A stretch of 32,309 bases of DNA from the NCBI GenBank assembly GCA_903919615.1, contig CAIXIX010000605.1, forward strand, positions 1-32,309. The letters run 5' to 3'. Below, one piece after another: positions 9,170 to 17,106 of the stretch. This DNA is from an uncultured Chthonomonas sp. GTDB taxonomy: Bacteria; Armatimonadota; Chthonomonadetes; Chthonomonadales; Chthonomonadaceae. Position 1 is the first letter of the stretch. Each line of letters starts with the position of its first letter. The notes under the pieces were generated by a model. The model was not told the origin of the DNA, did not search any database, and saw only the letters and a program-made list of their open reading frames with translations. Position numbers and translations under genes: made by a program.

Positions 9170-11323
9170 TTAGTGTTGGGTTGTCGATGCGTCGTCGCCA
9201 GCTTTCAGGGCGCTGGCTGTGCCGTAGTCAAAATGTAAGGTTGCAGTGATATGCTTCATCAACTCTGATCTATTCAGGAAGTAGGTCGATCCAACCTCGC
9301 CCTTGGAGAAGAGTTTCTCGGCCATATCGTCCCAGTGCCCGCTTGACTTATGGTCACTTTCGCCGAGCGGGAGGATGAACCAGGACTGCGGCGGATTAGT
9401 CATGGCAACGATCTGAGTTGCAGTCTGTCCGCCATGTCCGACCATTACTCCGTTCATTGGATCATAGGAGACCGCATGGGGTGTGGCCATGCCCACATCA
9501 TTTTGACCGCCGTTCAATGAACCGCCACTCGAAGGATATGTGCGCTCACCACCTTCACGGCCAACACGGAAATACTTGCCGTACGGCACGTCAATCTGCC
9601 CAAAAGTACTGCGCATCCAGTCGGCTCCTTTCGACAGGGCCTGCACAATCTGTGCGTCTGTCAGGCTTGCCGGAGGCTCCGTTTGGTGCGCAATCTCGTG
9701 AGGAAGATTAAGTTTGAACGCATAATACGCCATCGCAGATGTTGAATCCGCACTGCTTACGCGGTTCCATGAGAGTATTTGATCGAGAAGATGTGCTGGC
9801 AGATCGCTTTTACTGTCTGCAACCGCTATGGATGCTCTTGCTAACCTCTCTTGCCATAGCTGAGCGTGCCACACCTCAGAACTAAAGGCGATTTCGATCA
9901 TTTTCTCTACTGAGACGGACTTCGTTCGATCCAGCAGCTCAGTCATCATCTCCGAACGCTGATGTCGGGGCAGATCTTGTGTTGCGTTATACAGGTAAGG
10001 ATATTTGCTGTACTTCTCAGGTACTAGCGGGCTGTTGCGCATCATTCCCGCGGGGGTAACATTGCAATTATGCATGTAGCCGCTTGGTGGATTCGTTATC
10101 TGGACGTAGTCGTGGGAGCTATGTATACCGCGGAACTCTGTGCGTGACGTGTTTCCAGGAACGGGACGGGTCCAATCGACTCCCTTTGCCCTGATCGGCA
10201 CGCGACCGGTGCGCTGATAGTAGATGTCGCCCTGTACAGTGGCGACCATCACGTTTTGCATCATGAACTGGCGCATGTCGAGCGCTCGTTTCATCTCATT
10301 GAGATTTCGCGCGGTCATCATTGCATACGACTGATCAGCAAGGCCAACCGCCTCGTTGTACAGGCTAGCCATTGCGTATGCATGCCCGGGACTGTGCGCG
10401 ACGATGGGTCCATGGTGCGACGACTCGAAAGTTAGGTCTTTGTACACGATGCCGTTCGCAGTCTTAACGCCGATCCTCGAAGTCCAGGTCTTCAGGTTGC
10501 GCCACTTACCATCGTATTTGTATTGGTGGGGGTTGGCGGGATTCAGCTCTTCTTCATATACGTCGGTAGTATCGGGACCACCTGTTGTCATTGCAACAGA
10601 GCAGAAGCGGCTATGTCCCAGGGTAGGCAGCGGCATACCCACTAGAGCTGCACCGCTAACCTGGTAATCTCCAGCGTATATCCTCTCTGCGTAGAAGCGG
10701 AATGGGCCATACCACGTGAGATGCGGGTCGATGACGGCAAGTGGGACGTGCATGGATGATCTTGAAGGTGCGATTAGCATCTCATTCGAGCCATGATAGA
10801 TAGGAGGCGGATCGAATCTGAGACCGGCCTTGCTCAGGTCATCCTCCGCTTCACCAAGCGGCCATCCCCAGATAATGTATCGGCCAAGCGCGATGGCATC
10901 CCAGGGATGAATCTCCTGTGCCCAGGCCGGCTTCTGTTCAGGATGATCCTGTATGAATTTCCTGACCCCATCCTGATACGCTTCAATGCACTCCCTAACA
11001 ATTGGACTGACTTGATTGTATTTCTGCCTGGCAATCTCTTCGTGCCTGAATAGCCGCTGTTCCGCGTCCTCCGACAGATGATCTGGCCCAAGTACTTCAG
11101 AGACCGTTCCTGCGGCACGCCGGTAGTTTAATAGAAGCTCCTCAAGTCGGTCTTCAGCCTGAGCATAACCCAAAGCGTACGATGCGCCACGAAGGTTGTC
11201 TGAGTAGACATGCGGTACGCCCCATTCGTCGCGATACAACGTTGTATCCGAGTGGGCTATACGAGCGAGACTGCAAACCGCCGCAGCCACAAATGTCAGA
11301 ACAAAAAGCGAACGCCGTGTCAA
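9170..11323 (-). CDS. Penicillin acylase family (S45) amidase
   Basis: 717 residues from TTG at 11323, chosen because TGGAG lies 7 bases upstream and because it begins a good signal peptide (TRRSLFVLTFVAAAVCSLARIAHS). S45 proenzymes are exported, cut themselves into alpha and beta chains and hydrolyse amide bonds (beta-lactam side chains, N-acyl-homoserine lactones, N-acyl amino acids). Evidence: early YRDEWGVPHVYSDN and ASYALGYAQAEDRLEE, a spacer, then HGSNEM with Ser179 as the new beta-chain N-terminal nucleophile, then AVIDPHLTW and late GGQTATQIVAMTNP. Size is normal for the family. The usual Trp after GSN is replaced by Glu-Met, which may indicate a different acyl pocket. It faces the Pls-type synthetase gene and precedes the C45 gene. 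Confidence 0.9.
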   Translation of the reverse strand: MTRRSLFVLTFVAAAVCSLARIAHSDTTLYRDEWGVPHVYSDNLRGASYALGYAQAEDRLEELLLNYRRAAGTVSEVLGPDHLSEDAEQRLFRHEEIARQKYNQVSPIVRECIEAYQDGVRKFIQDHPEQKPAWAQEIHPWDAIALGRYIIWGWPLGEAEDDLSKAGLRFDPPPIYHGSNEMLIAPSRSSMHVPLAVIDPHLTWYGPFRFYAERIYAGDYQVSGAALVGMPLPTLGHSRFCSVAMTTGGPDTTDVYEEELNPANPHQYKYDGKWRNLKTWTSRIGVKTANGIVYKDLTFESSHHGPIVAHSPGHAYAMASLYNEAVGLADQSYAMMTARNLNEMKRALDMRQFMMQNVMVATVQGDIYYQRTGRVPIRAKGVDWTRPVPGNTSRTEFRGIHSSHDYVQITNPPSGYMHNCNVTPAGMMRNSPLVPEKYSKYPYLYNATQDLPRHQRSEMMTELLDRTKSVSVEKMIEIAFSSEVWHAQLWQERLARASIAVADSKSDLPAHLLDQILSWNRVSSADSTSAMAYYAFKLNLPHEIAHQTEPPASLTDAQIVQALSKGADWMRSTFGQIDVPYGKYFRVGREGGERTYPSSGGSLNGGQNDVGMATPHAVSYDPMNGVMVGHGGQTATQIVAMTNPPQSWFILPLGESDHKSSGHWDDMAEKLFSKGEVGSTYFLNRSELMKHITATLHFDYGTASALKAGDDASTTQH

Positions 11324-11330
11324 TTCGATA

Positions 11331-11335
11331 CTCCA
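11331..11335 (-). promoter_or_regulatory. Ribosome-binding site deciding the TTG start of the S45 acylase
   Basis: TGGAG on the minus strand lies 7 bases before the TTG at 11323. The nearby ATG at 11361-11363 is in another frame, so this site is what supports the TTG. Confidence 0.6.
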
Positions 11336-11390
11336 TTTCCTTGCCTTTAGATATCCAGGACAATGATCAGATTATCATCGTCAAACTAAC

Positions 11391-11768
11391 TCAGTTCTCT
11401 TCTTCGCCGCGTTCTTCTTCTTTTGTGTCGTCGAACTGCGGTTCGAGCAATCTCTGTTTTGAACCTTCGATTGAAGGATGCAGCAGCTCCTTGTCGCTTA
11501 TAGTAGAGACAGAGGATGCTGCACGCAAAAGATATGCCGCCTCAGGTGGGGCTTCCGGGTGCCACTCATGGAGGGGATCCGGGTAGAAAACCGTAGTTGG
11601 ATCGGGGCTAGTCGATCTTGAGTTTAGCGAAATAACCAGCCATCCACCGGGAACCTTAGTGCGCCACATTTCTAGAATATATGTGTGTCGCATTTCGCGT
11701 GACTGCAACTCTTGCTGGCCAACATATTCCCACGTCATCGATTTATTGCTCTTCTTGCCTATTTTCAT
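11391..11768 (-). CDS. Small soluble protein of unknown function (KVPGGWLV type)
   Basis: 125 residues from ATG at 11768; an in-frame GTG at 11780 and an inner ATG at MTWEYVG are alternatives, none with a strong ribosome-binding site. There is no signal peptide or membrane segment. The core MWRTKVPGGWLVISLNS, after an N-terminal MTWEYVGQQ, resembles a motif I have seen in short uncharacterised bacterial proteins, but I cannot name a family. The C-terminus is extremely acidic (DDTKEEERGEEEN). The gene lies 67 bases before the S45 acylase on the same strand and next to the divergent synthetase gene, so it may belong to the same unit. Codon-level coding is plausible but not proven. Confidence 0.6.
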   Translation of the reverse strand: MKIGKKSNKSMTWEYVGQQELQSREMRHTYILEMWRTKVPGGWLVISLNSRSTSPDPTTVFYPDPLHEWHPEAPPEAAYLLRAASSVSTISDKELLHPSIEGSKQRLLEPQFDDTKEEERGEEEN

Positions 11769-12018
11769 TGCGTGATACACCCTGTTGTTACATTGCTCTA
11801 TCCAGACAGTAACGGATCTAATGTTAAGGAAAACAACACCGGAAACCTGCCTGTATCACAATCTGTGCTATCCTATATGGCAGCTCGATATATCTAAAGA
11901 TTTGCAATCGCAGTTGCTTTTGGTAACAGGGCGAATGATGCTAGTTATCCTGCGTACTCTGCCCTTATAAGAATTGCGAAACTCGAAGCAGAGTGGACGC
12001 CGAAGAGGTCGATTTTTC

Positions 12019-15000
12019 ATGTCTGAGTCGCATACGTCTGAAGGGGCGCCGACGCCGTTGCCGGATGCTCTCAAGATCAATGTCGGCTTGCTCCAGCAGC
12101 CACTCAAAACTGTTATTGATCCCGTTTTTAATCATGGTCGCTCAATTCCGGATAGGATTGCGATTGTTTCAAGCGATCTAAACCTCACCTACGCTGAACT
12201 AAACTCTAGATCCAACCAGATTGCCTATGCAATCAAGCAGCTTGGTATTCGACGAGGCGACCGCGTCTCGTTTGTCTTAAATCGTGGTTCAAAGACGGTT
12301 TTGCTTATTGTTGGCATTTTGAAAGCAGGCGCCGCGTATGTGCCGCTAGATGCTAGCTCTCCTTTAATGCGAATCAAAGACTGCTTAGAAGACGCCCAAC
12401 CAGGGCTGATAATCCATGAGGAATCCGGGTTAGCCGGCGATCTGACTTTTGATCCTTCTGTTCGCCGAATTAGTATTGATGACCTGTTTGCGCTTGCAGA
12501 TCGTGAATCGGAAGATCCCGACGCCCTTTGTGCAGACGCTGTCCGTCCGGAAGACCTTGCCTACATCATCTTCACTTCGGGTTCAACAGGCCGTCCGAAG
12601 GGCGTCCCAATTTCACACGCCGCTTTAGCGAATTTCGTGGTTGGGAATCAACAGGAGTGCATTTGCCTTCTGGAAAGCGACGTGGTGTTTCAAGGTTTTT
12701 CACCTGCGTCAGATGGGCATCACGAGGAGATATGGCCCACCTTTCTGGTAGGCGCCAGGCTGGCAGTTGGTGGCGCTAAAGAGGTGTATTCCGGGTTCGA
12801 TCTTGCAGCGTTCTTAAATCTGCATCAGGTTACAGTAATATCCTGTGCGCCAACGCTCCTTTCCATGGTGGATCAGGATATACCTTCACTGCGGCGGATC
12901 CTATTCGGCGCTGAGAACCTGCCGAGCGCACTTGTGGAGCGATGGTGGCGGCCAGGCCGGACCATTTTGAATACTTACGGTCCAACTGAAGCGACGGTCG
13001 GTGCGACTTTCGGTGAGTGTGTACCGGGTAAGCCCATTACGATCGGCAGGCCGCTTCCGGGTTACGCTTGTTACATTCTTGATGAAGCCTTTCAAAAAGT
13101 CGTCGCGGGTCAAGATGGCGAACTGTGTATCTCAGGCATCGGGGTATCGAAGGGATACTATCGACGAGACGACTTGAGTTCAGGTAAGTTTCTCCCGAAC
13201 CCTTTTCATGTTCGTGGCCAACAGACGAAAACTCTGTACAGGACGGGTGATCGAGCGAAGTACGACGATAGCGGAAACATCGTTTGGCTCGGCCGAATTG
13301 ACGGACAGGTTAAAATTCGCGGGCACCGAATTGAGCTATCTGAGATTGAGAGCAGCCTCGCTGCATGTCCGGGCATCCAAACTGGCGTAGCTGTGGTTAG
13401 AGATACCGATGTTGGTGATAAGATGCTCGCCGCATTGATAGTCCCGCGGGCAGGGGAAAAGTTTCAGGTTGGTGATGTTCTGGAACACTTGCGAGACACG
13501 CTGCCACCCTACATGGTGCCCCAGACCCTGGAGCAGGTAGACGCGATTCCGCGATTACCCAGCGGGAAAATTGATCGATCGGCCTGCCAGCATATGCGGG
13601 GCAAGGCATTTCGTATTGAGCGCGAGATTGTACCGGCGCGTACACCGAACGAGCAGCGAGTGATCGACGCATGGCAAGAGTTGTTTCCTCACACGGTTGT
13701 CTCTGCTACTGATGATTTCTTCAGGGACCTTGGCGGATATTCATTGCTGGCATCGCGATTTATTTCTCAGCTTAGAAATGAAAGGCAATTCATCCGGGTT
13801 TCTGTGCTTGACCTGTACGAAAATCCAAGTGTGAGAGGATTTGCTTCAGTTCTAGACTCACAGGTACATCACGAGGGCAAGGTTCCTGAGTTTAAGCATG
13901 TACCTGCCTCCCGATATACTATTGCCAGGATTGTTCAGGCGTTTGGGGTGTTAATATTGTTTGGCATCCAGGGTCTCTTCTGGCTAGGACCAATCATTGC
14001 GGCAATTTACCTCTCGGCTGAGCTCGGGCATCACGATGCTATAGCTCTCCTCTTAGGTGTGGTGATGCATGCAGCATCGGTTCCTCTCTATCTTCTCCTC
14101 GTTATTGCACTCAAATGGCTGGTAATGGGCAGGTGCAAGGAGGGGCACTACCCGCTGTGGGGCAGTGTTTATCTGAGATGGTGGTTTGTCGGGCGGTTGT
14201 TTGTATCCGCTCCTGTAACGGTAATAACCGGCACACCCCTAGCAGCTGTCTACTTGCGAGCACTTGGCGCCCGCATTGGTAAAAATGTCCTGATCGAGTC
14301 TTTGGAGATAGATTGTCCGGACTTAATTACCATCGGGGACGATTGCAGCTTTGAGAATTCTGCATGGATCCATCCGGCTGAGGTCGCCTACGGAGAGCTT
14401 CATTTCGGCAAGGTAATCGTCGGCAATGGGTGCAGCATCGGAGTTCGCTCAGGACTATCCGCAGGTTCATCAATGGCAGATGGTTCTGCACTGCGTGACC
14501 TCACTTGTGTCCGAACTGGAACATCTGTTCCGGCAGGTGAAGAGTGGCAAGGAAGCATCGCCCGCAAATGCGAAGATAGAGTACTTCCTGAATATGATCC
14601 CGCAAAGCAGCCATCGCATTCTCGCCTGGCACTTTTTGCAGTCATCCAGACCTTGCTCGTTGTGCTCCTCGCGGTCCTTGAGTCTATTCCATTTGTAACG
14701 GTTGCATTTACCCTTTACAACTTAAGCGAAGGGTTCACAGCCTACCTTTGGGAGCCCGTGTACGCCATTGTTCTTGTCTGCTTTGCCTCTATCCAGGTCC
14801 TCATCGTTAAGTGGGCTGTGATGGGAAGGCTAAAGCCTGGCACGTACCCGTTCCCGGGAGGGTACTGGCTGCGAAAGTGGTTCACAGACAAACATCTTGA
14901 GCTCACTAGCGGAATCATTGTGCCGATCTATGATTCCCTGTTTGCGAGGCCGTGGTGTATCGCGCTCGGAATGAAGTGCGGTCCCAGATGCGAAATCGCT

Positions 15001-16044
15001 CTTCCCAGGAGGATGCCGTACGACCTTGTTTCAATGGGCGAAGAGAGTTTCCTCGCTAGCGAAGTCAGCATCGGCAGACCAATACGACGCAACGGCAACA
15101 TAACGCTCGAAAACACGGTCGTCGGTAATCGCTCGTTCCTGGGAAACGACTCGGTGGTGCCGCAAGGCTCAAATGTGCCAGATGATTTTCTGCTGGGTGT
15201 ACTCTCGGTGTGTCCTGGCCCTGAAAGCACAAGCGGCGGAGAAGAACAAGCCTGGTTGGGGTCGCCTCCGTTTCGGATGCCAAATAGGCAAGTGGTGGAT
15301 ATCTTTGACCCTACGCGCACTTACCGGCCAACCCGCAAGCTCTATTTGCAGCGGCTGATTCATGAGACCGTTCGAATATTTCTTCCGAGCCTGTGTTCGC
15401 TAGTCGTAGCCTCGGTACTTGTCGAAGGGTTCGTGTCTATCTGGGTGCAGCACTCGTTTGTCCTTGCCATCTCTGCAATCCCTGGTCTTTATCTCATAGG
15501 GACGCTTATTGGATCGCTAATCTGCCGTATCTCGAAGCAGGCCTTCATTGGTGAATACCGTCCGACTATTCAGCCTCTTTGGAGCCAGTTTGTCTGGAAA
15601 ACTGAGACCCACTCAGCAATATTGCACGATTTCGCAGCGCCTCTTTTCCTTACAACATTGCTTGGAACCCCATTCCTGCCATGGTTTATGCGATTCATGG
15701 GCTGTAAAGTTGGTAAGCGTGCCTTCATCAATTCGACGGACTGGACGGAGAGCGACCTGATCACCATAGGGGACGATGTTGCGATTAATGCCAATGCACC
15801 CCTGCAGGCACATCTCTTTGAAGATCGTGTGATGAAAGTCGGCCCCATTCGGGTTGGCGATCGCTGCAGTGTTGGCAACTACTCTGTAATCCTGTGCGAT
15901 TCGGAATTGAAAAACGACTCACTCGTCGGGCACCTTTCGCTGGTAATGAAGGGAGAGACAATTCCATCGCACACCTACTGGGCCGGTTCGCCAGCGCAAA
16001 TATGCGATGATCTGGATGTCTCTGCTGCTGTCACGACATTGTAA
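12019..16044 (+). CDS. Pls/PosA-type membrane-bound single-module NRPS, putative poly(amino acid) synthetase
   Basis: 1341 residues from ATG at 12019 (AGAGG about 10 bases upstream); a TTG at 11974 would add 15 residues. Order: adenylation domain (about 40-525) with FTSGSTGRPKG (185-195), NTYGPTEATVGA (318-329), YRTGDRAKYDD (407-417) and LPSGKIDR (513-520); carrier domain (about 540-610) with the phosphopantetheine serine Ser575 in LGGYSLL; then three repeats, each of two membrane segments plus a left-handed-beta-helix-like domain (about 630-860, 865-1090, 1105-1330). Repeats one and two share K-W-x-V-M-G-R-x-K-x-G-x-Y-P (699-712, 931-944). Epsilon-poly-L-lysine synthetase has this layout and nearly this length. 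There is no condensation or thioesterase domain. By alignment the pocket reads D-G-E-S-L-G-T-V-G-K, close to the lysine code as I recall it. Product inferred: a cationic homopolymer or short amide oligomer. Confidence 0.88.
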   Translation: MSESHTSEGAPTPLPDALKINVGLLQQPLKTVIDPVFNHGRSIPDRIAIVSSDLNLTYAELNSRSNQIAYAIKQLGIRRGDRVSFVLNRGSKTVLLIVGILKAGAAYVPLDASSPLMRIKDCLEDAQPGLIIHEESGLAGDLTFDPSVRRISIDDLFALADRESEDPDALCADAVRPEDLAYIIFTSGSTGRPKGVPISHAALANFVVGNQQECICLLESDVVFQGFSPASDGHHEEIWPTFLVGARLAVGGAKEVYSGFDLAAFLNLHQVTVISCAPTLLSMVDQDIPSLRRILFGAENLPSALVERWWRPGRTILNTYGPTEATVGATFGECVPGKPITIGRPLPGYACYILDEAFQKVVAGQDGELCISGIGVSKGYYRRDDLSSGKFLPNPFHVRGQQTKTLYRTGDRAKYDDSGNIVWLGRIDGQVKIRGHRIELSEIESSLAACPGIQTGVAVVRDTDVGDKMLAALIVPRAGEKFQVGDVLEHLRDTLPPYMVPQTLEQVDAIPRLPSGKIDRSACQHMRGKAFRIEREIVPARTPNEQRVIDAWQELFPHTVVSATDDFFRDLGGYSLLASRFISQLRNERQFIRVSVLDLYENPSVRGFASVLDSQVHHEGKVPEFKHVPASRYTIARIVQAFGVLILFGIQGLFWLGPIIAAIYLSAELGHHDAIALLLGVVMHAASVPLYLLLVIALKWLVMGRCKEGHYPLWGSVYLRWWFVGRLFVSAPVTVITGTPLAAVYLRALGARIGKNVLIESLEIDCPDLITIGDDCSFENSAWIHPAEVAYGELHFGKVIVGNGCSIGVRSGLSAGSSMADGSALRDLTCVRTGTSVPAGEEWQGSIARKCEDRVLPEYDPAKQPSHSRLALFAVIQTLLVVLLAVLESIPFVTVAFTLYNLSEGFTAYLWEPVYAIVLVCFASIQVLIVKWAVMGRLKPGTYPFPGGYWLRKWFTDKHLELTSGIIVPIYDSLFARPWCIALGMKCGPRCEIALPRRMPYDLVSMGEESFLASEVSIGRPIRRNGNITLENTVVGNRSFLGNDSVVPQGSNVPDDFLLGVLSVCPGPESTSGGEEQAWLGSPPFRMPNRQVVDIFDPTRTYRPTRKLYLQRLIHETVRIFLPSLCSLVVASVLVEGFVSIWVQHSFVLAISAIPGLYLIGTLIGSLICRISKQAFIGEYRPTIQPLWSQFVWKTETHSAILHDFAAPLFLTTLLGTPFLPWFMRFMGCKVGKRAFINSTDWTESDLITIGDDVAINANAPLQAHLFEDRVMKVGPIRVGDRCSVGNYSVILCDSELKNDSLVGHLSLVMKGETIPSHTYWAGSPAQICDDLDVSAAVTTL

Positions 16045-16076
16045 CGGTGACTCCAATTGGTTAACTGCCTTTAATG

Positions 16077-16106
16077 TTGCGGCTCTTCGATAAAACAAAG
16101 TATAAT
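16077..16106 (+). promoter_or_regulatory. Promoter candidate for the ABC importer operon
   Basis: TTGCGG (16077-16082), an 18-base spacer and a perfect TATAAT (16101-16106) lie in the gap after the synthetase gene. Transcription would start near 16113, about 115 bases before the chosen start codon. Confidence 0.5.
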
Positions 16107-16227
16107 TGCGCGTCTAGAGCCTCCGTTTCCGTTGGGAAATTTAGCCACCGCGACCGTGGTTGTACGGGTGACTACTTGTACCGAGTCTCGATATTCTAAC
16201 GTACTGGTATTACGATTCGAGAATACT

Positions 16228-17106
16228 TTGTCTAAACAGTTAAGATCTAACCTTGTTGGCTACGCCTTCGTGGGGCCCTGGATTATTGGATTTCTTGTAT
16301 TTACTGCCTTTCCTTTCCTGTCGAGCATCTACCTTTCATTTAACCGTTACAACATTGTAAAGCCACCCGTGTGGGTTGGGTTACAGAACTACTCAACACT
16401 ATTTCACGATGACCCTCAATTTCGGCAGGCGCTTTTAGTTACTCTGAGATTTGCCTTTTGTTCCGTGCCGATGAGCATAGTCGCGGGCGTCTGCCTTGCA
16501 CTCCTCCTGAATCAGAAGGTGCGAGGGCTCAGTATCTATCGTACTCTCTTCTTTCTTCCTTCGATCGTGCCAACTGTTGCGTCTGCCACCATCTTCCTAT
16601 GGCTCTTCAATCCAGAGATTGGGCTAATAAACCAGATCCTAAGCCTGTTTCACATACAAGGGCCCGCGTGGCTCCTTGATACGAAATGGGCGCCATGGAG
16701 TCTCATTTTTATGTCACTCTGGGGTGTCGGCAATAGCATGGTGATCTATCTTGCTGGCCTTAAAGACGTTCCAACCTACCTTTATGAAGCAGCTTTGATA
16801 GACGGAGCCAACTCACTTCAGCGTCTGCGGCATGTGACACTACCCATGCTAACTCCCGTAATCTTTTTCAATCTTGTAATGGGTGTGATCGGTTCGTTCC
16901 AGTATTTTACTGAAGCTTATATGATGACAAAGGGCGGTCCCGAAGATGCGACACTCTACTACGCGCTTTACCTATTTATGCGAGCGTGGCGCTACCTTGA
17001 TATGGGATATGCCAGTGCGCTTGCGTGGGTGTTGTTTGCCGTAGTCATGAGCATAACCCTGCTGCTATTCCGGTCTCAGAAGAAGTGGGTGCATTATGGC
17101 AGTTGA
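16228..17106 (+). CDS. Carbohydrate ABC transporter permease (MalF/UgpA type)
   Basis: 292 residues from TTG at 16228 (SKQLRSNLVGYAFVGPW). The frame is open to a TTG at 16132, but the extra 32 residues have no ribosome-binding site and would be unusual for the family; the start is uncertain. Six transmembrane segments are expected, beginning with FVGPWIIGFLVFTAFPFLSS. The EAA loop that docks the ATPase is EAALIDGANSLQRLRHVTLP. It forms the inner-membrane channel with the permease at 18465. Its stop overlaps the next gene by 11 bases, so translation is likely coupled. The sugar cannot be read from the sequence. Confidence 0.92.
   Translation: MSKQLRSNLVGYAFVGPWIIGFLVFTAFPFLSSIYLSFNRYNIVKPPVWVGLQNYSTLFHDDPQFRQALLVTLRFAFCSVPMSIVAGVCLALLLNQKVRGLSIYRTLFFLPSIVPTVASATIFLWLFNPEIGLINQILSLFHIQGPAWLLDTKWAPWSLIFMSLWGVGNSMVIYLAGLKDVPTYLYEAALIDGANSLQRLRHVTLPMLTPVIFFNLVMGVIGSFQYFTEAYMMTKGGPEDATLYYALYLFMRAWRYLDMGYASALAWVLFAVVMSITLLLFRSQKKWVHYGS

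Noticed and set aside
11769-12018. Clear divergent promoters for the synthetase and the small protein
   Set aside because: TATAAG near 11966 and TATATC on the minus strand occur, but no partner -35 at good spacing was found.
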